A stretch of 64,000 nucleotides of DNA from Pelagomonas calceolata (taxonomy: Eukaryota > Sar > Pelagophyceae > Pelagomonadales > Pelagomonadaceae). Numbering within the stretch: the stretch's first letter is position 1; each line of letters starts with the position of its first letter. The position numbers and the translations under genes are program-made. The DNA is taken from assembly GCA_918797485.1 (NCBI GenBank), contig CAKKNE010000001.1, positions 1,488,001-1,552,000 of the forward strand, read 5' to 3'. The notes below the pieces were generated by a model. The model was not told where the DNA came from. It worked only from the letters and a program-made list of their open reading frames with translations, and did no database searches. Of this stretch, positions 29,501-39,023 are shown piece after piece.

Positions 29501-32500
29501 ATGCCGCGGCTGCTCACCCTCGGCGCCCTGGCCGCCGCGGCGGCCGCCGACGACGCGCCCGTCTTCGCGAGCCCCGTCGCCGGTCTCTGCCAAACGAACG
29601 AGTACTACTCGTCGCTAACCTTGAGCTGCCAGCTCTGCGCGCCGACGACGCCGGACCTCGCCGTCGGCATCGACTTCGATGGGCTCGGCAACGCGCGCGC
29701 GTGCCAGTGCGCGGCCGGCACGATATCAAGCTACGCGCCGTGTGCGGGTCGCGGCGGCTACGACGAGGTGACTGGTGATTGTGCTGGTCTCGTGTGCACG
29801 GCGTGCCCCGCGGCATCGACCAGAGACCGCTCCGCGTGCGCGGCCTGCAACGCGACGCAGGGGTACTCGACAGACACAAATGAGTGCACCTGCCAAGCGA
29901 ACGAGATCCTCGTCGAGATGGAAGGTACAAATGGTACGTTTGCCAAAACGTGCGTCGCGTGCGCCCCCGGCACGTTCGCAGTCTGGATCGATGAGACGAA
30001 GGGCGGCGCCTTCTTTGAGGGAGACCCGTATGCGTGTCGACGGTGTCCCGACGCGAAAATGAACGCGGACTGCACGGCGTGTGCCGAGGGCTACACGCTC
30101 GTGGGCGACGCGGCGATGGGGCCCCAGTCCTGCGTGAAGACTGCGCATGTGACCGAGGCCGAGGAGGCCTTCGGCACTATAACTGAAGCGACGTCCGTCA
30201 AGGTGCTCAACTTGCAGACCGGCGACCCGCACCCTAGGGAGAAATCAAAGGACTCCTCGGATGGTATTGTGGACCTGAGCGACGTCGGCGTCATGCGGCA
30301 CTTGTACTTGAATGCATCGGTGAGGTGTTTATATCATGACGGCACGAGTGATGCAGACAAGGCCTGTCAAAGTCTAGCCAATCTGTGTGTCGTGGCCTCC
30401 TACAGATTGGAACATCCAGCATGCAAGGCCTTCTGGGACGACGAGACGGGCCTTAGAGAATTACGAGACCCGCTCCATGAGCTGGGCTCGCGGGTCCACG
30501 TGCCCTGGCTCTTCTACGAGGGGTCCGGCGAGGACGTGCGCGGAGATCGGGGTTTGAAAGAAGGTTTTGCTTTTTCCGCTTCTACCCGAAATAGAATGCA
30601 CAGATTGGAGCTGCGAGCGGCGACGTATACCTTGAACGGCACCTTTCTTGGTACTAGACCATTCTCCTCCGACCTATTTTACTGCGAGACGAGAGCACCT
30701 CGCACGGTATTTGGTGGTGGTCCGAATTCGGACACGCAGTGGACGCGGTTCGGGCGAAGCACGTGGACGCACTTCCACTGTGATTTGAGGACTTTATTAG
30801 GGAGAGAACAATTATTTTACGATCTTTATCTGGTCGATCCCGACGCGGGCTGTGGGAATGAGGATTGTTTGTACCCCATTCCCATCTTGCACAAGGACCT
30901 CATTAATGGAAACCACTACCCAAACAAGAACGGCAAGACGGCGCAAGGTAGAGATGACATCTTCGTGAGGCGATTCAGCTTCTTCAACACGTTTTTAGGA
31001 GAAGGGACAGAGCCCACAAATCATATCCAGTACCTGGACGACATCATTTTACATGTCGAGTCGTCGGACAAAAAACTCGCACACATAAACACGCCCATTC
31101 TCGAGTTGAGGTACAGAACACGTAGAGTAGACGCCATAACACCACACCATAGCAAACTACGGGAGGCCCATATTGATGTAAAAATAGAGTACAGCGCCCC
31201 GAACACCGAATTGTTCGACAACGAGATGGCCCTGTCGATCACGTTCTTCGTCATCAGCGTCCTGTTAATGGTCTACGCTTATAGAGTGTGGAGCGGCAAC
31301 GCGTACTACGAGATCCAGGGCGTGCCGCAGGATGAGAATGTCTGTCTATATTACCTGAAGGTCTGGTTACTCTACGCACGCTTATGCGTCCATTTATTTT
31401 TCCCCCTCGTGTTCGCGGTCACGTCGTATATCCTGATCTTTTTTAAACTGCAAGAAGACATATTCATGCTCTTACCGAGGGAAAACAGGGAGGACGGCAT
31501 GGGCTTCAACTACTATCCCGTGAGAACGGTCATCATCACGATGTGGGCTTTTCAGACCGGTGTCGTTGCGAAGTTAGTACTGGATCAATGTAGCGTAGAC
31601 ATCTTCTTCGTGGACTGGGAGCGCGCCCGAGCCTCTAGTACGAGGCATCGCGCACCCGTGTCGGTGTGGCGGACACTTTTTGTCGCGAACGAATGGAACG
31701 AATTGCAAACGGCCCGAAAAACGAATATCAATTTTGTACTTTTATGCATGGCGTTCGTGTTAGTAGGCTACAAGCTGGAGAACGTGGCCTGTAGCTGGCC
31801 GGGGTTCTACCTCGCCGACGGCCACCACAACATCGCTCTCAGATTCGCGAATACGACTTGGTGGTTTTTTATGTTAGCTGGCGGGCAGTATGCGTGGAAC
31901 TACTTCTTCTGGGAGCGTTATATCAGTGAGCCGAAGGCCCAACAATTTTTAGACCTAACAACGGTGGCCAAGGTATCAGTATTCGTACTAGATGCAGAAT
32001 ATCATGGCTGGTACCTCCATGGCGACGCGCCCTTTTCGCACTCAGATGATACGATGAACCAGCTGACGCAGCACTTAATTAATGAGTCCATGTCCGAGTC
32101 GATCGGGCGGGGTCTCGAGATCGACCATCCGGACTTACAAACATTTCAAATGTGGCTCACACCGGCGTTCCGGAACGCGTGGCACTCGGTCAATACGGGC
32201 AAGCCCCTACCTGTCAAAAAAGATGAGCCTGTGTCCGAGGAACCCATTGACGGGGCGCCCCAATCGAAGAAAGGTATCGAGGCGCCTCGCTTCTTGCAAG
32301 CTTTATTTGGTCAGAAAGGGAGTAGCTGGTTAAATCCGGAAGAACAGCCGCAGCAGGTGCGCGTGCAGCGGGCGAAGCGAACGGCTACGACCGAGCAAGT
32401 AGGAGCATTCTTGAGGACGTTCCTCGGCCACGGCTACGCCGAGACCTTTGACCTAGACTGGGATTTGCGGATCCCGTCGATCTGGGAGCGGCTCGTATTT

Positions 32501-32800
32501 CATCCTCCTCCGCTCAATGAGCGCACACAGGGAACGAAGGGCAAGGTCATCTTCCAACCAGATAAACCGTGGTTTGGGGGGGATGATGGGTGGACGTGCG
32601 TCACGTTCCTGGGCCACGACTACGAGCTGCTGATGCACGAGATCCTGACGTTCGCGGTCGCGGACATCTGGTTCCGCAATACCTGGTTGTCGATACTCTG
32701 CACGTTCCTCATGCACCATTTGGTGAGGATTGTGAGGGAGATCCTGGGCGAGTCGAACCTGTCGGAGCGGACGCTGGTGGACCAGCGGTTCCTGATCTAA
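29501..32800 (+). CDS. TMEM67: Meckelin (TMEM67/MKS3) homologue
   Basis: 1099 residues, one exon. Signal peptide (1-16), then a Cys-rich domain to about residue 215 (CQLCAPTTPD, CTACPAASTRDRSACAAC). A beta-rich ectodomain follows. Membrane segments lie near residues 576-595, 627-650, 671-692, 742-760 and 782-805, with another hydrophobic stretch at 1047-1075. The most telling stretch is DIFFVDWERAR ... VWRTLFVANEWNELQTARK, which matches the conserved meckelin core. Meckelin sits in the ciliary transition zone of flagellated eukaryotes and gates membrane-protein entry. Its intact presence argues that the organism has, or recently had, a flagellum. Confidence 0.92.
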   Translation: MPRLLTLGALAAAAAADDAPVFASPVAGLCQTNEYYSSLTLSCQLCAPTTPDLAVGIDFDGLGNARACQCAAGTISSYAPCAGRGGYDEVTGDCAGLVCTACPAASTRDRSACAACNATQGYSTDTNECTCQANEILVEMEGTNGTFAKTCVACAPGTFAVWIDETKGGAFFEGDPYACRRCPDAKMNADCTACAEGYTLVGDAAMGPQSCVKTAHVTEAEEAFGTITEATSVKVLNLQTGDPHPREKSKDSSDGIVDLSDVGVMRHLYLNASVRCLYHDGTSDADKACQSLANLCVVASYRLEHPACKAFWDDETGLRELRDPLHELGSRVHVPWLFYEGSGEDVRGDRGLKEGFAFSASTRNRMHRLELRAATYTLNGTFLGTRPFSSDLFYCETRAPRTVFGGGPNSDTQWTRFGRSTWTHFHCDLRTLLGREQLFYDLYLVDPDAGCGNEDCLYPIPILHKDLINGNHYPNKNGKTAQGRDDIFVRRFSFFNTFLGEGTEPTNHIQYLDDIILHVESSDKKLAHINTPILELRYRTRRVDAITPHHSKLREAHIDVKIEYSAPNTELFDNEMALSITFFVISVLLMVYAYRVWSGNAYYEIQGVPQDENVCLYYLKVWLLYARLCVHLFFPLVFAVTSYILIFFKLQEDIFMLLPRENREDGMGFNYYPVRTVIITMWAFQTGVVAKLVLDQCSVDIFFVDWERARASSTRHRAPVSVWRTLFVANEWNELQTARKTNINFVLLCMAFVLVGYKLENVACSWPGFYLADGHHNIALRFANTTWWFFMLAGGQYAWNYFFWERYISEPKAQQFLDLTTVAKVSVFVLDAEYHGWYLHGDAPFSHSDDTMNQLTQHLINESMSESIGRGLEIDHPDLQTFQMWLTPAFRNAWHSVNTGKPLPVKKDEPVSEEPIDGAPQSKKGIEAPRFLQALFGQKGSSWLNPEEQPQQVRVQRAKRTATTEQVGAFLRTFLGHGYAETFDLDWDLRIPSIWERLVFHPPPLNERTQGTKGKVIFQPDKPWFGGDDGWTCVTFLGHDYELLMHEILTFAVADIWFRNTWLSILCTFLMHHLVRIVREILGESNLSERTLVDQRFLI

Positions 32801-33221
32801 GGATGAAGTGCCTTCTCTGTTGCTAGGACTAGTGGGGGGGAGACGCGTTGTCGCCGCCGCGCGCCGCATGGCGTGTAAACCAAGGGCAGTTTCGCCCCCT
32901 CTGATTCGTGCGAGGATTCATCCTCCTTCGTTTGAGTCGTTGGACCCGTGTCGCCGGGGCGCCACGCTTCGCGTGTGCTGCCCAAGACTCAGCGGCTCTC
33001 GCCGTCGAGAATCGCCGGCGCAACCGGGTGCAAGAGCGCTGTTATCGTTATCGAACAGCTCTCTGACATCGCTACTGCACGCTGCCTTGACGGCTTGCAA
33101 CAACTCGCCGCGCACGGCTCAAATTCGACACGGTTCAACACCCTGTTGCAGTTGTGAGGTGGCAGAAAGCGACGCCGAAGCGTAAAATTAGACGCCAGCA
33201 GCGCGGCTTTACGTCGTAGCC
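32801..33221. other. Intergenic, no supported gene
   Basis: 420 bp between meckelin and OvoA, both on the plus strand. No motif copy, RNA gene or convincing coding stretch seen. Confidence 0.5.
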
Positions 33222-35639
33222 ATGCTCCGAGCATCAAGGCTCCTGCGCGTGGAACTGAGACTAGGCGCGGCAAGACGCCGCCTCAGCCTCGCCTACAGCC
33301 CGCCGCTGACGGGCGCCGACTACCTGCACACGCCCAAGTTCTGGACCGGTTTGGAGCCTCAAAATACACCAGGCTTCGACGCCGAAAGGAACTGCCTCGC
33401 GTCGCTCAAAGCCCCGGACCTACGAGAACGAGGCCCCAAACTCCGCGACACCCTCGAGGACTACTTCGAGAACGGCTGGGCGTTGACGGAGGTCCTCTTC
33501 TCCTCGCTGCGAGGGCCAGAAGCGTATTACAGACCACCAGCACATGGCCTAAGGCACCCGCTCGTCTTTTACTACGGACACCCCGCCGCACTGGCGGTCA
33601 ATAAGTTAAGGGTGGCCGGCGCTCTCACAAAAGGTCTGTGTGATGACTTCGACGTCTTGTTCGAGACGGGCGTCGACGAGATGTCCTGGGACGATCTCGA
33701 CACGCCGTCGACGAGATGGCCCGAATTGCAAGAAGTGAGAGAATACCGTTCCAAAGCTCGCGACTTGGTCTTGGACGTGATCCGGAACCACCCCGCGCTC
33801 GATGAACCCATCTCTAGTAAGGAAGCGACGGACTCGAAGTTTGTGGTGTGGAGCCTGGGCATGATTTGTGAACACGAGCGCATCCATTTGGAGACGTCGA
33901 CGACGCTGATGCGGGAGCTGCCTATTGACGACGTGTCGAGGCCGTCGTATTGGCCGCCGGACCACCCTTCCGTTACTGCAGAGACGTCTGTGGCTCCTGT
34001 GGAGCTCGTCTCAGTGAATGGTGGCTCGATCGAGCTGGGGAAACCGAGGACGCACTCTACCTACTCCTGGGACAACGAGTACGGGTCTCGGGTGATCGAG
34101 GCGCGACCGTTCAAGGCGTCGCGGACGCAGGTGACGAACGGGCAGTACCTCGACTTTGTGAAGGCCGGCGGCTACGCTTCGCCGGAACACTGGAGCGAGG
34201 ACGGCTGGGCCTGGCGGTCGTTCCGCAACACGAAGTGGCCCCACTTCTGGGAAAGGACCGGTCCCCAAGGCGTGCACGAGTACGCGCTGCGGCTGCCGTT
34301 CGACGAGGTGCCGTTACCTCTGGACCTCCCGGCCGAGGTGAACAAGCACGAAGCCCACGCCTATGCGAAGTGGCTGTCTTCGGAAAAGGGCCAAAGCTTA
34401 CGCCTCCCGACGGAGTGCGAGTACCACCTGATGTTGGAAGCCAATAACGGCTGCACGCTAGCCAAAGCGCGAGAAAACGAAGCTGTGGACGACGTCGCGA
34501 CGATGGGCGCCAAAGAACTCGCTCCGACTCCTTTGAACGCCAATTTAGCCTGGGGCTCTCCATCAAGTGTATATGACGGCCAAGCGCCCTTCGGTGGGTT
34601 AAGAGGCAACAGCTGGGAGTACTGCGAGGACTGGTTCGCGGCTTTACCGGGCTACGAGACGCACCCCTTGTACGAGGACTTCTCCACGCCCTGCTTCGAC
34701 GGGCAGCACGCCTTGATACTGGGTGGGAGCTTCGCCTCGACGGGCAACGAGGCGTCCGTGTTCTCTCGCTTCCATTTTAGGCCCCACTTCCACAACCTGC
34801 TGTCGTTTCGCGTTGTTAGTGGAGAGGAGCACCCCGAATTAACCTCGCACGACGCCGCGAAGCCGTGGGCCGCGGGGTGGGTCCCGCCTACCTACAAAAA
34901 GCAGTCCGAGGAAGGGTCGCACAAGTACGAGAGTGCTGCCCAATTGGCCGCTTATCTCGACTTGCATTATGGTGGGAGGGGTGCCTTAGACGGGCCTGCT
35001 TCGTCTCTTCACAGTTTATCATTGGAGGACGCCTTGGACTTTCCCCAGCGGTGCGCCGCGAAGCTAGGTAGTGGTCGAAGAGCTTTAGATGTGGGCTGCG
35101 CCGTCGGCGGGTCCTGCAAAGCCCTCGCGTCTTCATTTGATGAAGTCGTGGGTATCGATTACGCCCAGGGGTTCGTCGACGCGGCCAATGCCCTCAAAAC
35201 GAACGACCTCAACTACGCTAGATCAGGTGAGGCGTCGCTCCCGGGTGCGCAGTGCCTCGCTCATGCATTCACACCAGCCGAAGCGGCGAAGCTCACGTTT
35301 CTCAAGGGCGACGCGTGTGCCTTACCTGCATCTCTGGGCACCTTCGACGCCGTCCTCGCCGCCAATTTATTATGTCGGTTACAGGAGCCGCTGGCGTTCA
35401 TTGACCGATTGCCTTCTTTGGTAAACGCGGGCGGACGCGTCTTCTTCGCGTCACCGTTTTCCTGGATGAGCGAGTACACTCCACCAGACAAGTGGCTGTC
35501 GCCTCAGCAGCTCGAGGAGCGGATGCGCGAAAACGGCTTCGTCCTGGAAGCGGCGGCGCCGGAGGCGGTCGTCATCCGGGACCACGCGCGCAAGTTCCAG
35601 TTCGTCGTCTCGCACGGCATGCTCTTCCGCAAGAGCTAG
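33222..35639 (+). CDS. ovoA: OvoA-type ovothiol synthase (sulfoxide synthase plus methyltransferase)
   Basis: 805 residues. An Arg-rich N-terminus (MLRASRLLRVELRLGAARRR) may be an organelle transit peptide. A DinB-like part carries the iron-binding HxxxHxE in CEHERIHLETS (about residue 216). A formylglycine-generating-enzyme-like domain (about 260-545) includes VTNGQYLDFVKAGGY, LPTECEYHLML and GNSWEYCEDWF. The C-terminal class I methyltransferase (about 610-805) has LDVGCAVGGSC and VVGIDYAQGFV. OvoA joins cysteine and histidine to 5-histidylcysteine sulfoxide, and the methyltransferase half methylates the imidazole of thiohistidine. The separate lyase step is not encoded next to it. Ovothiol is a redox thiol of many marine algae. 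Confidence 0.92.
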   Translation: MLRASRLLRVELRLGAARRRLSLAYSPPLTGADYLHTPKFWTGLEPQNTPGFDAERNCLASLKAPDLRERGPKLRDTLEDYFENGWALTEVLFSSLRGPEAYYRPPAHGLRHPLVFYYGHPAALAVNKLRVAGALTKGLCDDFDVLFETGVDEMSWDDLDTPSTRWPELQEVREYRSKARDLVLDVIRNHPALDEPISSKEATDSKFVVWSLGMICEHERIHLETSTTLMRELPIDDVSRPSYWPPDHPSVTAETSVAPVELVSVNGGSIELGKPRTHSTYSWDNEYGSRVIEARPFKASRTQVTNGQYLDFVKAGGYASPEHWSEDGWAWRSFRNTKWPHFWERTGPQGVHEYALRLPFDEVPLPLDLPAEVNKHEAHAYAKWLSSEKGQSLRLPTECEYHLMLEANNGCTLAKARENEAVDDVATMGAKELAPTPLNANLAWGSPSSVYDGQAPFGGLRGNSWEYCEDWFAALPGYETHPLYEDFSTPCFDGQHALILGGSFASTGNEASVFSRFHFRPHFHNLLSFRVVSGEEHPELTSHDAAKPWAAGWVPPTYKKQSEEGSHKYESAAQLAAYLDLHYGGRGALDGPASSLHSLSLEDALDFPQRCAAKLGSGRRALDVGCAVGGSCKALASSFDEVVGIDYAQGFVDAANALKTNDLNYARSGEASLPGAQCLAHAFTPAEAAKLTFLKGDACALPASLGTFDAVLAANLLCRLQEPLAFIDRLPSLVNAGGRVFFASPFSWMSEYTPPDKWLSPQQLEERMRENGFVLEAAAPEAVVIRDHARKFQFVVSHGMLFRKS

Positions 35640-35814
35640 TGTCCCGTCCTTTCCCCCATCATGTTGACGGACACGTTGCGCTGCGCAAGCGCGCTCTAAA
35701 GTTACTATTATGTTACACACCCACATGATGATCATACGCCGTCGCTGCGAATTCCGTCCGCATAATGATGGTGCGCCGCGGCGAGGGCGTACTGAGCACG
35801 CCGCCGCCGCGACT

Positions 35815-36495
35815 TCAGTACTCGACGTCCGTCCGCACGCGGAGCTCCGACAAAGGTATCCGCCGCACCTCGTTGTTCTCGAAGCTCGAGCCCGTGAGCG
35901 CCGAGAGTACACCCCAGTGGCACGTCACCCCGATCACGGCCTCGTCCCGCGCCTCCAGCCAGGCCGTGAGCGCCGCCATGCGCGCGCGGAAGGCGTCGAG
36001 CGGCTCGCCCGCCGAGCAGTACGTGCCCGGCGGGCGCCAGTCGTCGGCGGGCGGCGGCGCGTAGGCGTCACTATTTGCGAGCGCGCCGTACCACCAGTTG
36101 TCCTCCGGAAATTCGTCGTCGCGGAACGCGAAGCGCTTGCCGACGCCGTCCCGTAGCACTGATACGGGCGTCCCGACATCCGAACTCATGTAGCAGCGTT
36201 CTGCTGCGAGCGGCAGCGCCAACGCGGGCACGCCGCGACTCAGGGCGTCGTCGAACGCCGCGTCCGCCGTCGCGAGCGCTCGCGTCAGCGGCGACGACAC
36301 GACGAGCTCGACGTCCGCCGCGTCTCGCGCGAGCGGTTCGCGCAGCGCGCGCGCGCCCGCGAGGCCCGAGGGTTCCAATGGCGCGTCTCGAATATCCGGG
36401 TCGACGAAGTTGGGACTGCCCCAGGGCTGTCTTCCGAGCGCGACGTTCATTTTGGACAGGCCGTGGCGCACAAAGACGATGTGTCGCGCAGCCAT
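35815..36495 (-). CDS. Histidine phosphatase (phosphoglycerate mutase) family protein
   Basis: 226 residues from ATG 36495, chosen because it precedes the first strand directly (MAARHIVFVRHGLSKMN). The catalytic RHG is followed by the usual SSPLTRALATADA and, near the end, the second catalytic His in VTCHWGVLSAL. The phosphatase fold is complete, and the acid/base region reads LAAERCYMSSDVG. The substrate is not predictable; the family includes phosphoglycerate mutase, fructose-2,6-bisphosphatase and many broad phosphatases. Confidence 0.85.
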   Translation of the reverse strand: MAARHIVFVRHGLSKMNVALGRQPWGSPNFVDPDIRDAPLEPSGLAGARALREPLARDAADVELVVSSPLTRALATADAAFDDALSRGVPALALPLAAERCYMSSDVGTPVSVLRDGVGKRFAFRDDEFPEDNWWYGALANSDAYAPPPADDWRPPGTYCSAGEPLDAFRARMAALTAWLEARDEAVIGVTCHWGVLSALTGSSFENNEVRRIPLSELRVRTDVEY

Positions 36496-36586
36496 TGCTG
36501 CTTGAAAATGGAGCGTAATTCGCCACATCCAGGCCATGAATGGTGCACCTATGGCAAGAGTGGCAACCAAAGAGAGCAGATGGAAG

Positions 36587-36606
36587 CTAGCGCACCGACA
36601 TACTAG
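36587..36606 (-). promoter_or_regulatory. Intergenic CTAG...CTAG motif
   Basis: On the minus strand CTAGTATGTCGGTGCGCTAG, 92 bp upstream of the histidine phosphatase start. Confidence 0.5.
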
Positions 36607-36912
36607 CCTTGCAACCCAAAGGCGCCCCCACAGCCTTGTGGCCCAGAGAGGAGGTAAAGAAGCGTCGAATAAGGCCTTCTAAGGGTCCACGAAGGTCACG
36701 ATGACACGCTGCGAAGCCGTTTTGCGCGTGCCCTCAGAGCTCTTGATAAACGTACGCGCGACGAAATACGGAAGCAGTGGCGCTGCGGCGCACGCAAAAT
36801 TACTTCTCTACCCCAACGGCAGCCAGCGCCGAGCTGTTCACGCCGCTAGGGGCGTTTTAGAGGCAGTCTACTTGTAAGCTCTTCGTATCCGCGCGCAATA
36901 CGCGCCCGCAAG

Positions 36913-37488
36913 ATGATCTCCGCACTCGCCGTACGCTGCCGCGCAAGCCGGCTCTTCTCAAGTGTCCCGCGCGACATCTCCGTCTCGCTGTACGGCGGCC
37001 GCCTCCCGCTCAACGCCGTCGGCAGCGTCGCTTTGGTGAGAGACCGCGTCGTCGTCACGCCCTACGACGCGAACACCAGCAGAGATATAAGAGCATCGCT
37101 GGCCGAAGCCCTGCCCGAGAACCGCCGCGTCTATTACGACAGCAAGTCCGGCCAGGTCGTCGTGGCCCCGGCGGACTCCCCGCGCCGCGCCAAGCAAGCT
37201 CGCGAGCCGCGGAATCCGCGTGCCGTGGAGCTCGACGAGGACCTCGCAGAGCTAGCCGAGGACGTCGAGTTGTCGACGTCCTCGCCCACACGCCGCTCGA
37301 AGACGCGCCGCCCCCGCACGAAAGTAAGCAAGCGCTCGCGCCGCGGCGACGAGCTTGACTACCGCTACGAGAGAAGGGCGGCCAGCGGCGGCGCCAAGAC
37401 TCGGCGGCAGCTCGACCGCGAGTTGGCGCGGCGGTACGAGTACGTCGACAGCGTCATCGTGGAGGACGACGCCGAGGAGGCGCTCTGA
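36913..37488 (+). CDS. Organelle-targeted protein with ribosome-recycling-factor-like segment
   Basis: 191 residues. N-terminus MISALAVRCRASRLFSS resembles a mitochondrial presequence. Residues 30-75 (LPLNAVGSVALVRDRVVVTP-YDANTSRDIRASL) resemble the central domain of ribosome recycling factor (TPLNQLA...VxPFDKxxxKDIEKAI). The rest is basic and Arg/Lys-rich and lacks the long C-terminal helix of true RRF, so it may be a divergent or specialised form. Confidence 0.5.
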   Translation: MISALAVRCRASRLFSSVPRDISVSLYGGRLPLNAVGSVALVRDRVVVTPYDANTSRDIRASLAEALPENRRVYYDSKSGQVVVAPADSPRRAKQAREPRNPRAVELDEDLAELAEDVELSTSSPTRRSKTRRPRTKVSKRSRRGDELDYRYERRAASGGAKTRRQLDRELARRYEYVDSVIVEDDAEEAL

Positions 37489-37565
37489 AGGCTCCTCCTA
37501 CTAAGATCAAGACTGTATTTAAGCACAGGAGTAGTAGTATCTACACAGCAAAAGACAAGCAGCGG

Positions 37566-38303
37566 CTACTGGACGGCGAACCAGTCCAGCGCCAGGGGCA
37601 CGACCGTGAACGTGCCAGCTAATGAGACCGTCCGCGCGGGCAGGCCCCGGAAGAACTCCCTGAGTCCGCCAGCTGCATAGATCTGGGCGATCGCCTGGCG
37701 GGGAGTCACGCCAGTGGCCTGTTGATACGCGGCCACGACGGAGGGCGCATGGCTCGCGGGACCGGCCACAGAGGCGGCGGCCACGCCGCAGGACAGCTCG
37801 CGCAGGAACCGTTGCGTCGTGGGGTAGCGCTCCTCCGCGATGGTCCGCAGGCGCGGGCGCACCGCGAAGAGAGCTGCGGCGAAAGGAACTTCGCGGCACG
37901 CCGTCGCAAGCATGCCGGGTGGCCACGCAAGACCAGCGACGCCGCCGCGCCGGTAGATGGCCACGGCGGTCTCTCGCACCGATAGATTTCGGGCGTGCGA
38001 CGCCGTGATGCACCGCTCGACTTGCGACGTGACACAGACGCCCGCGATCGCGCCGGACGCGGCAGAGGCCGCGAGGTCCCCACACCGCGGCTTTAGGACA
38101 GTGGACACGCCGTCCTCGATGATGGTCGTCGGCGCGATCGACACCCAGAGCGCGCCGCCGCCGGCGTACAACCTGTGGAGCGGCGGCAGCGCCGAGAGAC
38201 CGGCCCCGACGCGCTTCGCGACGATCCAGAGCGGGTAGTTGACCAAAATGTCCGCGGCCATGGCGGCGCCGACGCTCGCCGCGCGCAGGACCCGGCGCTC
38301 CAT
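37566..38303 (-). CDS. Mitochondrial carrier family-like protein
   Basis: 245 residues, shorter than the usual 300. Helices recur with degenerate carrier signatures: YPLWIVAKR (normally PxDxxKxR), SQVERCITASHAR and SVVAAYQQATG. Each is followed by an IYRRGGVAGLAWP- or IYAAGGLREFFRGLPAR-type matrix loop (the second is the canonical G-x-x-x-x-x-G-x-x-x-R). CREVPFAAALFAVRP matches helix 4 of carriers. The substrate is unknown and the contact residues are poorly conserved. The start lies four bases after the stop of the next gene upstream. Confidence 0.65.
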   Translation of the reverse strand: MERRVLRAASVGAAMAADILVNYPLWIVAKRVGAGLSALPPLHRLYAGGGALWVSIAPTTIIEDGVSTVLKPRCGDLAASAASGAIAGVCVTSQVERCITASHARNLSVRETAVAIYRRGGVAGLAWPPGMLATACREVPFAAALFAVRPRLRTIAEERYPTTQRFLRELSCGVAAASVAGPASHAPSVVAAYQQATGVTPRQAIAQIYAAGGLREFFRGLPARTVSLAGTFTVVPLALDWFAVQ

Positions 38304-38307
38304 GGCC

Positions 38308-38520
38308 TCAGTCGCCCTTCTCCTTGGTCGCGTAGCGCTCCTCGTAGGTCTTCTGGATGGCCTCGTCGGATAATGAGCGGGAGCGGCGCCGGGGGTCGAC
38401 GTGCTGCGACATCTCCTGTATCGAACCCTTGGAGACCGTGTGTTTCAGTGTCGGTGCGGGCGCGGACCGCTGGTCGTTGCTGGGCGCGTCCTCGGCGATG
38501 GCGGGCAGCGTCGACATCAT
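38308..38520 (-). CDS. Small hydrophilic protein immediately upstream of the carrier
   Basis: 70 residues from ATG-ATG at 38520 (MMSTLPAIAEDAPSNDQRS ... LSDEAIQKTYEERYATKEKGD). Helical, charged C-terminus; RRRSRSLSDE could be a phosphosite. The TGA at 38308-38310 is followed after four bases by the carrier's ATG in another frame, a spacing that is odd for a eukaryote. It could be a separate cistron or an N-terminal exon joined by a missed short intron. Confidence 0.45.
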   Translation of the reverse strand: MMSTLPAIAEDAPSNDQRSAPAPTLKHTVSKGSIQEMSQHVDPRRRSRSLSDEAIQKTYEERYATKEKGD

Positions 38521-38892
38521 CTTATTGTAAGCGGTGTGGGGCGGAGAACAAGAGAGCACCGGCCCTTGTCACACCCTGAATCTGGTCACATGCGGACAGG
38601 TGCGACGAAGACGGGTCCCAATCATCCCCGTCCTCACTTACATGCATGGAACTGCGTCTCCCCGTTGCCTGGTGCTGCCGAAGCAAACCCGACCCCAGTC
38701 GAGCTCAACACACAAAAACGCGACTGGCAAATCGCGTTGATCTCTCACATAAATCAACCAATCCGAGCGTCGATTGGAGCTGCAGTGCTCGGAGGTTAGC
38801 AGATTACATTGCTGCAACCTCATTTGCTGTGCTTGCACTGGTGTCGAGCGGCAGCTGTGAGAACAAGGCACTATTCGCAGGATAGGCGTAGC

Positions 38893-39008
38893 GCAAGCCC
38901 ACAGATCTCGCCGCAGCGCGGGCAAGCTAGCAGATCACACCGCAGCGCGGGCAAGCTCGCAAATCACACCGCAGCGCGGACAAGCCCACAGATCACACCG
39001 CAGCGCAG
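38893..39008. repeat. Four tandem 29-bp repeats before the kinase gene
   Basis: Units begin at 38893, 38922, 38951 and 38980, each GCAAGC-x-GCA(G/A)ATC-ACACC then GCAGCGCGG, with one to four differences. The last unit ends 15 bp before the kinase ATG, so it is in the 5' leader or promoter. Confidence 0.8.
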
Positions 39009-39023
39009 CGTCAGCGCAGGACC

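Noticed and set aside
38893-39008. 29-bp repeats considered as a CRISPR array
   Set aside because: Units are head to tail with no spacers, and the genome is eukaryotic.
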